Shown here one piece after another: positions 27,467 to 36,449 of a stretch of DNA of 64,000 nt (position 1 is the first letter of the stretch; every line of letters begins with the position of its first letter). The stretch spans positions 1 through 64,000 of the forward strand of contig NZ_LR732331.1 of the NCBI RefSeq assembly GCF_902506325.1, read 5' to 3'. The notes under the pieces were generated by a model. That model searched no databases, was not told the DNA's origin, and saw nothing but the letters and a program-made list of their open reading frames with translations. This DNA is from Limnobacter sp. 130 (GTDB lineage: Bacteria; Pseudomonadota; Gammaproteobacteria; Burkholderiales; Burkholderiaceae_B). A program made the translations under genes and the position numbers.

Positions 27467-30400
27467 ATGAATGCCCCACACCAACCGCAGTATCGCGCAG
27501 TCACGCTCAGTGACAAGTACACGCTTTCCCAGGGAAAAATTTACATCACCGGCACCCAGGCTTTGGTGCGCCTCATGTTGCTTCAATCCGAACTGGATCG
27601 GAAGAACGGGCTGAACACAGGCGGTTTTGTTTCGGGTTACCGCGGCTCCCCTTTGGGTGCGGTTGATCAGGCTTTTTGGGCGGCAAAACAATTTCTTGAA
27701 CCTTCAAACATTCATTTTCAGGCAGGTCTCAATGAAGACTTGGCCGCCACATCTGTGTGGGGAAGTCAGCAGCTTAATCTGTTTCAGGGCGCAAAAGTGG
27801 ATGGCGTATTTGGTCTTTGGTACGGCAAGGGGCCCGGTGTAGATCGCAGTCTCGATGTGTTCAAGCATGCCAATGCAGCAGGCACATCAAAACACGGAGG
27901 CGTATTGCTGGTGGCTGGCGATGACCACGCCGCAAAAAGCTCCACCTTGCCGCATCAGTCTGACCATGTACTGAAAGCGGCCATGATTCCGGTCTTGTTT
28001 CCAAGCAATGTGCAGGAAATTCTGGACTTCGGTGTGTTGGGTTATGCCATGAGCCGCTATGCGGGAGTTTGGGTTGGCATGAAGACAGTGGCTGACGTGG
28101 TTGAATGTTCGGCGACAGTCGACATTGATCTGCTGCGCCACACTACGGTGGTTCCCACCGATTTCGACATGCCGGAAGGTGGGTTGAATATTCGCTGGCC
28201 CGACACTGCCCTGGCTCAAGAAGCCCGGTTGATTGATCACAAGCTGTATGCAGCGCTGGCCTTTTGCCGTGCAAACAAAATTAATCGAACGGTGATTGAT
28301 TCACCGTGTGCAAGATTCGGCATTGTGGCCACGGGCAAGGCTTTTCAGGACACCTTGCAGAGTTTGAATGATTTGGGTTTAAGCCCCCAGCGATGCGCGG
28401 AAATTGGTTTGCGTGTTTACAAAGTGGGCATGGTTTGGCCACTTGATGCAGTGGGTATACGGGACTTTGCGAAGGGTTTGCAAGAGATTCTCGTCATTGA
28501 AGAAAAGCGTCAATTGGTGGAGTATCAAATCAAGGAAGAGCTGTATGCCTGGCGAGAAGATGTGCGCCCCAAGGTGTATGGCAAGTTTGACGAAAGGCTG
28601 GCCGAAGATGGTCGAGAGGGCGGGGAGTGGTCTTTGCCCCAGGGTAACTGGCTGTTACCAAGCCACTATGAACTGGACCCAGCATTAATTGCATTGGCAA
28701 TTGCCAAACGCTTGCGCCACATGCAATTGCCTGCCGACATCACAGCACTGATTGAAAGCCGAATCAAAACCATTGAACGCAGTCATGAAGTAGGGCATTC
28801 AGCCCACGTGCCGGTGGAACGCAAGCCTTACTTTTGCTCAGGTTGCCCACACAATACTTCAACCAAAGTGCCCGAGGGAAGCCGCGCAATGGCGGGTATC
28901 GGTTGCCATTACATGGCTGTGTGGATGGACAGAAACACTCAAACCTACACACAAATGGGCGGAGAGGGAGTGCCGTGGATCGGCCAGGCACCGTTCACCG
29001 AAACACAGCATGTGTTTGCCAACCTGGGTGACGGCACTTATTTCCACTCCGGAATTCTGGCCATTCGGGCCAGTGTCGCCGCCGGTGTAAACATCACCTA
29101 CAAATTACTCTACAACGATGCGGTGGCCATGACGGGCGGGCAGCACCTTGACGGCACGCTGACCGTTGCACAACTTACCCGCCAACTGGCAGCCGAGGAT
29201 GTTGCCAAAATTGTGATTGTCAGCGACAACCCTGGGGTGCACCTGCGTGATTTGGCCGAAGACCCCAAAGCCGAAGGTATTGAAGTGTTCGACCGCCGCG
29301 ACATGGACACGGTGCAAAAACTGCTGCGCGACATCAAAGGCACCACGGTGCTGGTTTACGAGCAAACCTGTGCCTCGGAAAAACGCCGCAGGCGCAAGCG
29401 AACTGATCCAGCCACAGGCAAACCCATGTTTCCTAACCCAGCCAAGCGTGTATTGATCAATCCACGCGTGTGCGAAGGCTGCGGCGACTGTTCGAAGCAT
29501 TCCAATTGTTTGTCGATAGAGCCGGTTTCAACGCCCTGGGGCGTCAAACGAACCATTAACCAATCCACTTGCAACAAAGACTACAGTTGCCTGGAAGGGC
29601 TTTGCCCAAGCCTGGTGACTGTCGAAGGTGGCGAGTTGCGCAAGCCCGATGTTTCCGGGCATCACCATGCGCTTGCCAAAGCGTGTGCCAGTCTCGTGGA
29701 GCCGCCATTTCACCTGCACCCCGATGATCTTGAACATCGTTATTCGGTGCTGATCAATGGCGTAGGTGGCACGGGCGTAGTAACAATTGGTGCCTGGTTG
29801 GGCATGGCTGCGCATTTGCAGGGTATGGAAGCATTGGCACTGGACATGGCTGGCTTGGCGCAAAAAGGCGGTGCGGTGTTTTCTCATGTGCAGTTTGCGC
29901 CCGCGGGCATTACCCTGGCGTCCTCCAAAATTCCGGTGGGTGAAGCCGATTTGATGATAGGCGGTGACCTGGTCGTGTCCGCGCACGAGAAAACTCTGGA
30001 ATTACTCAATAGTGCTGCGTTTGCCGTGGTGAATACCGACACGTCTCCCACCGCCGATTTTATTGCCCAGCGAGACTGGTGCGCCCCCGTAGATCAAATG
30101 CATGCAGATATTGCCCGTGCCTTGCACGAGCCGCAGCGGCAGTATTCGCCCATTCGTGCTCAGTGGCTAGCCGAGCACCTTTTTGGTGACACCGTGTATG
30201 CAAACGCTTTGCTCTTGGGGGCTGCATGGCAGCGGGGGTGTTTGCCCCTTCACTTGGCTGCACTGCGCAAAGCGATTGAATTAAATGGCGTGAAAGTGAA
30301 TGAAAACCTGATGGCTTTTGATGCGGGTCGATTGGCGGTGACCCAGCCTGACCTTCTGCAGGATTTGTTGAACAACCACGCCGCTTCTGCCACCAAATCA

Positions 30401-31057
30401 GAGACCGACAATGACAAGCTGGCCCGCTATGAGTCCGAGTTGACGCAGTATCAAAACGCAAAACTCGCAAGCCGTTTTACCGCCAAGGTGTTGCCTTTGC
30501 GTTCGGGTTTTGAGTCGCTGGGTTTACAACACCAGTGGGTGCGCTTGTGCGGCACGTATTTCAAATTGTTGGCTTTCAAAGACGAGTTTGAGGTGGCTCG
30601 CTTGCACACCAACCCTGATTGGCAACAGCACGCCATGGCGCAATTTGAGCCGGGGGCCAAGCTGTATTTTCACTTTGCCCCCACTTGGCTGGCCGGGCAC
30701 AGCAGTCGCCCAAGAAAAATTAAACTGGGCCCCTGGTTTTTCCCTGTGCTCAAGGTTTTGGCCACTTTGCGCCACTTGCGAAACACTGCATTTGACCCAT
30801 TTAGAGGAAGTTTAGAGCGTAAAAACCAGACTTTACTGGTGAGTTGGTTTGAAACCTGGTTGGAACTGATGCACAATAATCCTTCAATGTTGCAGCACAG
30901 CAAACAGACCGAGCACCTTCTTGACCTGTTCAATCAGGTGAAAGGTTTTGGTCAGGTTCGTGCCCAATCATTTGAACTAGTGCGGTTCGAGATTCAAAAG
31001 TCCGTGGAAAACAAGCACAACCTGGATCAGCATGACCAAAGCAGACAACAAACCTGA
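27467..31057 (+). CDS. Fused indolepyruvate:ferredoxin oxidoreductase family protein
   Basis: 1196 residues, a fusion of alpha, beta and gamma parts. N-terminal pyrimidine domain (GFVSGYRGSPLGAVDQ), a thiamine-diphosphate region starting with CSGCPHNTSTKVPEG (about residue 457) with GDGTYFHSG, a Cys-rich Fe-S segment CEGCGDCSKHSNC (about 668) and CLEGLCP, then a gamma domain beginning INGVGGTGVVTIG (about 763). The family oxidatively decarboxylates 2-oxo acids such as indolepyruvate or branched-chain oxo acids, giving acyl-CoA. GGAGG nine bases before the ATG at 27467 decides the start over a GTG at 27461. The last 26 bases overlap ppk2. Confidence 0.92.
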   Translation: MNAPHQPQYRAVTLSDKYTLSQGKIYITGTQALVRLMLLQSELDRKNGLNTGGFVSGYRGSPLGAVDQAFWAAKQFLEPSNIHFQAGLNEDLAATSVWGSQQLNLFQGAKVDGVFGLWYGKGPGVDRSLDVFKHANAAGTSKHGGVLLVAGDDHAAKSSTLPHQSDHVLKAAMIPVLFPSNVQEILDFGVLGYAMSRYAGVWVGMKTVADVVECSATVDIDLLRHTTVVPTDFDMPEGGLNIRWPDTALAQEARLIDHKLYAALAFCRANKINRTVIDSPCARFGIVATGKAFQDTLQSLNDLGLSPQRCAEIGLRVYKVGMVWPLDAVGIRDFAKGLQEILVIEEKRQLVEYQIKEELYAWREDVRPKVYGKFDERLAEDGREGGEWSLPQGNWLLPSHYELDPALIALAIAKRLRHMQLPADITALIESRIKTIERSHEVGHSAHVPVERKPYFCSGCPHNTSTKVPEGSRAMAGIGCHYMAVWMDRNTQTYTQMGGEGVPWIGQAPFTETQHVFANLGDGTYFHSGILAIRASVAAGVNITYKLLYNDAVAMTGGQHLDGTLTVAQLTRQLAAEDVAKIVIVSDNPGVHLRDLAEDPKAEGIEVFDRRDMDTVQKLLRDIKGTTVLVYEQTCASEKRRRRKRTDPATGKPMFPNPAKRVLINPRVCEGCGDCSKHSNCLSIEPVSTPWGVKRTINQSTCNKDYSCLEGLCPSLVTVEGGELRKPDVSGHHHALAKACASLVEPPFHLHPDDLEHRYSVLINGVGGTGVVTIGAWLGMAAHLQGMEALALDMAGLAQKGGAVFSHVQFAPAGITLASSKIPVGEADLMIGGDLVVSAHEKTLELLNSAAFAVVNTDTSPTADFIAQRDWCAPVDQMHADIARALHEPQRQYSPIRAQWLAEHLFGDTVYANALLLGAAWQRGCLPLHLAALRKAIELNGVKVNENLMAFDAGRLAVTQPDLLQDLLNNHAASATKSETDNDKLARYESELTQYQNAKLASRFTAKVLPLRSGFESLGLQHQWVRLCGTYFKLLAFKDEFEVARLHTNPDWQQHAMAQFEPGAKLYFHFAPTWLAGHSSRPRKIKLGPWFFPVLKVLATLRHLRNTAFDPFRGSLERKNQTLLVSWFETWLELMHNNPSMLQHSKQTEHLLDLFNQVKGFGQVRAQSFELVRFEIQKSVENKHNLDQHDQSRQQT

Positions 31058-31967
31058 AGCCAAAGTCACCAAACGCAAAGAAACCAAGCGCTCTGAAAAA
31101 GTATTGCCCGATGCCTTGGTGCCTGAAAGTCAGTGGGAAATTTTAGGGCAAGCCTGTATGGTCAATGGCAAAGCGGTTCGCTTGCGTCAATGGCCTACCC
31201 GTTACGGCGACATGCCTTCCAAAGAGGACATGCACGAGCGCGTCGACCAGTTGTCGGAACGACTGAACCATTTGTTGACTTGCCTTTATGCACAAGGCGA
31301 ACACAAGCTGCTGGTTATTTTGCAAGGCATGGACACCGCTGGAAAAGACGGTGCAGCCCGCGCCATTATGCGTTCGGTACACCCGATGGCCCTGCGCATG
31401 GTGTCCTTCAAAGAACCTTCCGAGCAAGAAGCCGCACATGACTTTTTGTGGCGCGTTCATCCTCATGTGCCCGGTGCCGGGCAATCGGTGATTTTCAACC
31501 GCTCGCATTACGATGGCATCATCATGCCGATTATTCAGGACAATGTGTCGGCCACCTGGATTGAAGCGCGCCTTCGTCAGACCAATGATTTTGAACGCTT
31601 GCTGGTTGAAACAGACACCACAGTGCTCAAAATTTTCCTGAATATTTCCCGTGAAGAGCAGCATCAACGCATGGTCGAGCGTTGGGAAACTCCCGACAAA
31701 CGCTGGAAGTTGACTGAAAAAGACCTTCACTGTGGCGAGAATTACAGCATGTACGCCAATGCCTACGAACAGGTGCTCGAAAAAACCTGCACCAAACAGG
31801 CGCCTTGGTGGATTATTCCTGCTGACCACAAAGGTTTCCGTAATATGCTGGTGGCAGAAATCCTGGTGGGCACGCTGGAGCGCATGGGGTTGGCTTGGCC
31901 TGACCCAGATCCTGTTGTCGCAAAAAGCGAGTTCTGGCGAAAGTCGTCAACCGCCCAAGGAACATAA
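31032..31967 (+). CDS. ppk2: Polyphosphate kinase 2 family protein
   Basis: 311 residues. Walker A GMDTAGKDG and Walker B region IFNRSHYDGI, with the lid-region Arg pair typical of PPK2. Family members use polyphosphate to phosphorylate nucleoside mono- or diphosphates; the class cannot be fixed from motifs alone. A basic N-terminal extension of about 25 residues (KVTKRKETKRSEK) precedes the fold. It overlaps the preceding oxidoreductase gene by 26 bases, suggesting coupled translation. Confidence 0.9.
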   Translation: MTKADNKPEAKVTKRKETKRSEKVLPDALVPESQWEILGQACMVNGKAVRLRQWPTRYGDMPSKEDMHERVDQLSERLNHLLTCLYAQGEHKLLVILQGMDTAGKDGAARAIMRSVHPMALRMVSFKEPSEQEAAHDFLWRVHPHVPGAGQSVIFNRSHYDGIIMPIIQDNVSATWIEARLRQTNDFERLLVETDTTVLKIFLNISREEQHQRMVERWETPDKRWKLTEKDLHCGENYSMYANAYEQVLEKTCTKQAPWWIIPADHKGFRNMLVAEILVGTLERMGLAWPDPDPVVAKSEFWRKSSTAQGT

Positions 31968-32011
31968 CCGTTATTTCGATTCCCAAACAAAATTTCAAGG
32001 GGACTTTAACC

Positions 32012-32410
32012 ATGAAAAAAACTACATTGAAACTCGCCGTTATCACCAGTACCCTGATGTTTTCGGCCTCCGCCATGGCGGTGGGCTTGGGTGTGAACAC
32101 TGGTGTTGGCGTGAACGCTGAAGTGCCGGGTGTGTCTTTGAACGCCGATGCCAAGGCCAAAGCGGATGCCAATGCAAATGCCAACGCAGATTTGAAAGGC
32201 AAATCCAGCGCGGCAGTGAAAGGCGCAAAGTCCAAGGGCAATGAAATGCGCAACGAAGCTGGCGCCATGCATTCTGAAGCAAAAGGCGAAGTTGGCAAGC
32301 GCACTGGTCAAGTGGAGTCAGCCGCTGACGTCAAGGCCAATGCCGACGTGAACGCCAACGTGAAAGCCGATGCGAAGGCCAGCGGTAAGGCAAAAGCCGA
32401 GAAGAAATAA
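32012..32410 (+). CDS. Small exported Ala/Lys/Asp-rich low-complexity protein
   Basis: 132 residues. Signal peptide with cleavage after SAMA, then a mature part built from repeats such as AKADANANANAD and ADVNANVKADAKASGKAKAEKK, predicted to be highly charged and helical. No cysteine. A good ribosome-binding site (AAGGGG) precedes the ATG and a strong terminator follows, so it is a real, probably well-expressed gene. Function unknown. Confidence 0.75.
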   Translation: MKKTTLKLAVITSTLMFSASAMAVGLGVNTGVGVNAEVPGVSLNADAKAKADANANANADLKGKSSAAVKGAKSKGNEMRNEAGAMHSEAKGEVGKRTGQVESAADVKANADVNANVKADAKASGKAKAEKK

Positions 32411-32432
32411 ACTTCTGTCAAATGTAGTCACC

Positions 32433-32458
32433 AAAAATGCCCCCTCGGGGGCATTTTT
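32433..32458 (+). terminator. Rho-independent terminator
   Basis: TGCCCC pairs with GGGGCA around a short loop (32438-32453), with five A before and five T after. It ends transcription of the low-complexity gene and may work in both directions. Confidence 0.85.
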
Positions 32459-32508
32459 GCTTTTCAGGTTCTCTACACTGTCTCTTTTGTTTCATTGAAC
32501 GAGTTGTC

Positions 32509-33645
32509 ATGAATTTTGCCAGCGTACAAGAATGGCTCGTCGGCATGGGTGTGCCCCCTGAATTTTTGGCCTACAACACATGGGTGTACCAGGTTTTCGC
32601 GGTGGTTTTTCTCACCCTGTTGGTCAGTTATTCTGTTGGCTTGGTGTTCAATCATTTGGGGCGCCTTGCAGAAAAATCGAACAATCCCTGGGATGATGTA
32701 TTTCTTGAAAGTGCCCGCAAGCCACTGAAGCTGCTGATTTGGCTGTTGGGTATTTCATGGGCGGCCAAAATTACGCACATGGCAAACAACGCCGAAATTT
32801 TCGAATTCATCGATCCCACGCGTCGGGTTGGCATCATTGTGTTGATCACCTGGTTCTTGTTTGGTTTGGCAAAGCGGTTTGAAGTGGCGCTTCAAAACCC
32901 CGACCGGATCAAAGAACCGCTTGATGCCACCACCGCGAGCGCAATTGGCAAGTTGCTGCGTGCCTCTATCATCATCACCGCGGTGCTGGTGATTCTTCAA
33001 AATATGGGGTTCAGTATTTCAGGCGTGCTTGCCTTTGGTGGCGTGGGCGGTATTGCAGTGGGTTTTGCCGCCAAAGATTTGCTGGCCAATTTTTTTGGGG
33101 GTTTAACGGTGTACATGGATCGCCCATTTGTAGTGGGTGATTGGGTGCGTTCACCGGATAAAAACATTGAAGGCACTGTAGAGCACATTGGCTGGCGACT
33201 CACCCGCATTCGTACTTTCGACAAACGCCCGCTGTACGTGCCCAATGCCACTTTCAGTACCATTTCCCTGGAAAACCCATCGCGCATGACGCACCGTCGA
33301 ATTCAGGAAACCATTGGTGTGCGTTACGACGACATTGCCCAGGTTAGAGCGATTGCAGACGGTGTGAAACGCATGTTGATTGATCACGACGAAATTGACG
33401 ACGATCAAACCTTGATTGTGAACCTGAACCAGTTTGGTGGTTCAAGTGTGAATTTGTTGGTGTATACCTTTACCAAAACCACAATTTGGGTGAAGTTCCA
33501 CGAAGTAAAGCAGGACGTGTTGCTGAAAATCGCCGAGATCATTGAGCAACACGGTGCTGAAATAGCATTTCCAACCACCACGTTGCATGTGGCCAGTTTG
33601 CCTGAACAATTTGCGCAGGCCAGCGTTGCGCCTGGCAAGGTTTAG
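32509..33645 (+). CDS. Small-conductance mechanosensitive channel (MscS family)
   Basis: 378 residues. Three or more N-terminal membrane helices, then the pore helix GVLAFGGVGGIAVGFAAKDLLANFFGG (Gly/Ala-rich with the LANFFGG end typical of MscS TM3), then the beta domain (MDRPFVVGDWVR) and cytoplasmic vestibule. It opens under membrane tension to release solutes. The chosen ATG at 32509 avoids a longer reading that would begin inside the upstream terminator. Its stop overlaps the convergent rfaE2-type gene by four bases. Confidence 0.92.
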   Translation: MNFASVQEWLVGMGVPPEFLAYNTWVYQVFAVVFLTLLVSYSVGLVFNHLGRLAEKSNNPWDDVFLESARKPLKLLIWLLGISWAAKITHMANNAEIFEFIDPTRRVGIIVLITWFLFGLAKRFEVALQNPDRIKEPLDATTASAIGKLLRASIIITAVLVILQNMGFSISGVLAFGGVGGIAVGFAAKDLLANFFGGLTVYMDRPFVVGDWVRSPDKNIEGTVEHIGWRLTRIRTFDKRPLYVPNATFSTISLENPSRMTHRRIQETIGVRYDDIAQVRAIADGVKRMLIDHDEIDDDQTLIVNLNQFGGSSVNLLVYTFTKTTIWVKFHEVKQDVLLKIAEIIEQHGAEIAFPTTTLHVASLPEQFAQASVAPGKV

Positions 33646-34136
33646 AGTTTACGGATTTTTTCGAGCGTGGCCGTGGTGCTGCGCTCGTGTTCAAACGCAA
33701 TCGAAAGCGCGGTGCCCCCCCAACTTTGAACTTCTTTGGCACCCACCATTTTTTCAACGGGCCAATCGCCGCCTTTCACCAGTACATCGGGTCGGGCCGC
33801 CAAAATTGCATTCAATGGAGTGTCTTCTTCGAAGTAGGTGACCAGGGCCACGCATTCCAGCGCCGCCAGCACATACATTCGATCAGCTTGCGTGTTAATG
33901 GGGCGGTCAGGGCCTTTGCCCAGGCGTTTGACTGATTCATCCGAGTTCACTGCCACGATCAGGCTTTGGCCTTCTTGCGCAGCCTGGTCAAGGTAAGTGA
34001 CATGCCCACGGTGCAGCAAATCAAAAACCCCGTTGGTAAATACCACGGGGCCTTTGAGTTGTTTGGCGCGTTCTGCAAGTTCGCTGGGGTGGCACACCTT
34101 TTTTTCAAAGCGTGCCGGTTTTCCTGTTGTTGTCAT
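33642..34136 (-). CDS. rfaE2: D-glycero-beta-D-manno-heptose 1-phosphate adenylyltransferase
   Basis: 164 residues. Nucleotidyltransferase fold with FTNGVFDLLHRGHVTYL (HxGH motif) and the late segment VKGGDW. It activates heptose for LPS inner core; in this lineage the kinase and transferase halves of HldE are separate proteins. The 5' neighbour is the ferritin-like gene, 12 bases away, with no evident link in function. Confidence 0.92.
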   Translation of the reverse strand: MTTTGKPARFEKKVCHPSELAERAKQLKGPVVFTNGVFDLLHRGHVTYLDQAAQEGQSLIVAVNSDESVKRLGKGPDRPINTQADRMYVLAALECVALVTYFEEDTPLNAILAARPDVLVKGGDWPVEKMVGAKEVQSWGGTALSIAFEHERSTTATLEKIRKL

Positions 34137-34148
34137 AGTGCAATCAAA

Positions 34149-35012
34149 TCAGGCTGCGTTGCCAACAGGTGGTTCTGTTGCGCCCAAGCGCGCCATCACT
34201 TCCTTGCGGTAGCGGTTCAGGTCTTGCACCGATTCAAAGGTGCGTTCAAACAGCAAGCTCATGTTGTGCAAAATGCGGTCAACCACTTTCTTTTCCCAGT
34301 CGGCATCAAAGCGAATTTGACCATCCAGCCAGTTTTCCAGCCAATCGGGATCGGGCAGGCGGCTTTGCACCGTGTCATTGGGGAACAAGTCTTTGTTCAC
34401 ATGCAGGTTGGTGGGGTGCAAAGGCTTTTGGGTGCGGCGAGCCGAAGCCATGAGCACACCAATTTTGCTGAAAGCCGCACGTGCACCATCACCCACTTCG
34501 ACCAAGGCTTTTTTCATGTAGCGCAGGTAAGCACCGCCGTGGCGGGCTTCGTCGTGGGAAATAATTTTGTAGATCTGCTTGATCACGGGTTCGGTGTGCC
34601 AGTCCGAGGCGCAGCGATACCAGTGATTCAGGCGAATTTCGCCGCAAAAATGCAGCATCAGTGTTTCAAGCGGTGGTGCCGGGTCGAACTCAAAGCGCAC
34701 TGCATGCAGCTCTTCTTCGGTGGGCAGCAAGTCGGGGCGGAAGCGACGCAGGTATTCCATCAGGACCAGCGAGTGTTTCTGCTCTTCAAAAAACCAGATC
34801 GACATGAAGGCGGAAAAGTCACTGTCGTGTTTGTTGTCTCGCAAAAACATTTCAGTGGCAGGCAAGGCTGACCACTCGGTAATTGCATTCATTTTGATGG
34901 TTTGGGCCTGTTCTTCAGACAACCTGGATGCATCGAATTGATCCCAATTGATGTCCTTCTCCATGTTCCAACGAACGGATTCCAATGACCTGAATAACTC
35001 TGGATACAACAT
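34149..35012 (-). CDS. Ferritin-like diiron protein
   Basis: 287 residues, soluble and helical. Ligand-like motifs are a Glu in TEWSALPATE, FFEEQKH (Glu-x2-His), a Glu in HFCGEIRLNHW and SHDEARHGG (Glu-x2-His), the four-helix diiron pattern related to acyl-ACP desaturases and ferritin-like oxidases. Substrate unknown. The ATG at 35012 has a strong GGTGGAG site. It lies next to the putative lipid-modifying operon but is separated from it by 131 bases and probably has its own promoter. Confidence 0.75.
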   Translation of the reverse strand: MLYPELFRSLESVRWNMEKDINWDQFDASRLSEEQAQTIKMNAITEWSALPATEMFLRDNKHDSDFSAFMSIWFFEEQKHSLVLMEYLRRFRPDLLPTEEELHAVRFEFDPAPPLETLMLHFCGEIRLNHWYRCASDWHTEPVIKQIYKIISHDEARHGGAYLRYMKKALVEVGDGARAAFSKIGVLMASARRTQKPLHPTNLHVNKDLFPNDTVQSRLPDPDWLENWLDGQIRFDADWEKKVVDRILHNMSLLFERTFESVQDLNRYRKEVMARLGATEPPVGNAA

Positions 35013-35143
35013 GTTGCTCCACCTTCACTGAATAGATTTGACTTTGTGATTTTAACAAGACATGTCATGAAGCGCATGAAGATTTGGTGACACGGGGCAT
35101 TTATGTGCACAAGTGTACGCCAAAACCCGTCTGGTTCAGGCTT

Positions 35144-35620
35144 TTAGCCCGCTTGCTTTTTTAGCCAGCGCATCAGTCCTCCCAACACCGGGATCTTCTC
35201 GTATAGCTCTTCAGCCGTGTCCCAGTAGTCTCTGTGGGACTGTACAAGCCCGTTATGGTTCAACAACAGGTGCGACGAACCCTTGATGCACTGCACCTGC
35301 CCGGCCTTGAAGCGCTTCATTTCGAACAGAAAGTCCCAGGCCATGAATACTTGTTGGCCGGATTCAAATGCGGTGTGCACCACAAAGCGTGGGTTGTTGA
35401 CCTGATGGAACATCTCGCCAAAAATACGTGCGATGTCCTCAACCTGGTTGACTTCGTTGAACGGGTCTTTGAAATAAGCATCAGCCGCATAAAATTTGGG
35501 CATGTCTGCCACTGTTTGCTCGGTGATGTGTTCAAAAAAATCAATCAGCCTGCGCAAAGGTTCAGAGAGCTTCTGGCGGTCTAGCGGTGCCAGGCTTTTT
35601 GCGTGACTATCTTTGTTCAT
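35144..35620 (-). CDS. SnoaL-like / NTF2-fold protein
   Basis: 158 residues. It resembles SnoaL-like proteins of the NTF2 fold: RRLIDFFEHITEQTVADMPKFYAADAYFKDPFNEV and the late HRDYWDTAEELY segment. Such proteins bind or isomerise small hydrophobic ligands. The ATG at 35620 lies within the end of the SDR gene (14-base overlap), typical of the tight packing in this operon. It is the last gene of the putative eight-gene operon. Function unknown. Confidence 0.8.
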   Translation of the reverse strand: MNKDSHAKSLAPLDRQKLSEPLRRLIDFFEHITEQTVADMPKFYAADAYFKDPFNEVNQVEDIARIFGEMFHQVNNPRFVVHTAFESGQQVFMAWDFLFEMKRFKAGQVQCIKGSSHLLLNHNGLVQSHRDYWDTAEELYEKIPVLGGLMRWLKKQAG

Positions 35621-36413
35621 TGCCCAGTTCCGGTTTGTTTTTATTGGCCGTGATTCGGCGCACCGCCGCAAAATAAAGCGAATAGGGCAATACACGCAAG
35701 GTGCGCAGGGTACGCGTGAATGCCTTGGGGAAATGAATTTCAAATTCGCCTTTTTCAAGGCCTGTAATAATTTCCTGTGCAGCCTTTTCTGCTGTAATCA
35801 AAAAAGGCATCGGGAAGGTGTTGTTGCGGGTGAGCGGGGTGTCGACAAACCCTGGGTTGACCACGCTCACACCCACGTGGTGTGGCTGCAGCTCCACGTG
35901 CAAGGCCTCAGCCAGGTTAATCAGCGCAGCCTTGGTGGGGCCATACGCCAGCGAGTTCGGCAAGCCCCGATAGCCTGCCACACTGGACACTATCGCCAGG
36001 TGCCCCGATTTTTGTTCAAGCAATTTGGGCAGCAGGTTGGCCAGCACGTACATGGTGCCATTCAGGTTCACGTCGATTTGCTGTTTCACTTTCTCGATGT
36101 CGAATTCAGCAACCGACATTTCCGAGTAAGTGCCCGCCATCAACACAATCAAATCCACGCCTCCCCACGCTGCCATGACATTGTCAAAAGCGGCCTTCAC
36201 CGCAGTTTGCTGCGTAATGTCCAAGGGCAGGGCGGTGGCATGTTGCAACTCCCCGGCCAATGTGGTCAGCTTGTCTGCGCTGCGGGCCGATAACATTTGC
36301 TTGCAGCCCAGTTGGTCGAGTTGGCGGGCCAATGCTTCGCCGATACCAGTGGATGCACCCACCAGCCACACCCGTTTGTTTTGCCATTGGGTCAGTTTCG
36401 GATTAAAGCTCAT
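35607..36413 (-). CDS. Short-chain dehydrogenase/reductase
   Basis: 268 residues. NAD(P)-binding GASTGIGEALA near residue 19, catalytic Ser in IVSSVAGYRG and YGPTK (Tyr-x3-Lys) around 155-159, then VVNPGFVDTPLT. A classical SDR; substrate unknown, but the operon suggests a lipid or other hydrophobic alcohol or ketone. 36 bases after the DUF3833 gene. Confidence 0.93.
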   Translation of the reverse strand: MSFNPKLTQWQNKRVWLVGASTGIGEALARQLDQLGCKQMLSARSADKLTTLAGELQHATALPLDITQQTAVKAAFDNVMAAWGGVDLIVLMAGTYSEMSVAEFDIEKVKQQIDVNLNGTMYVLANLLPKLLEQKSGHLAIVSSVAGYRGLPNSLAYGPTKAALINLAEALHVELQPHHVGVSVVNPGFVDTPLTRNNTFPMPFLITAEKAAQEIITGLEKGEFEIHFPKAFTRTLRTLRVLPYSLYFAAVRRITANKNKPELGNEQR

Positions 36414-36449
36414 GCGATTTCCTTTGTAGTTTGCCGCTCGGTTTTGTAC

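Noticed and set aside
33642-33645. Overlap of mscS and rfaE2 stops as an unusual arrangement
   Set aside because: A four-base convergent overlap is common in this compact genome and carries no information.
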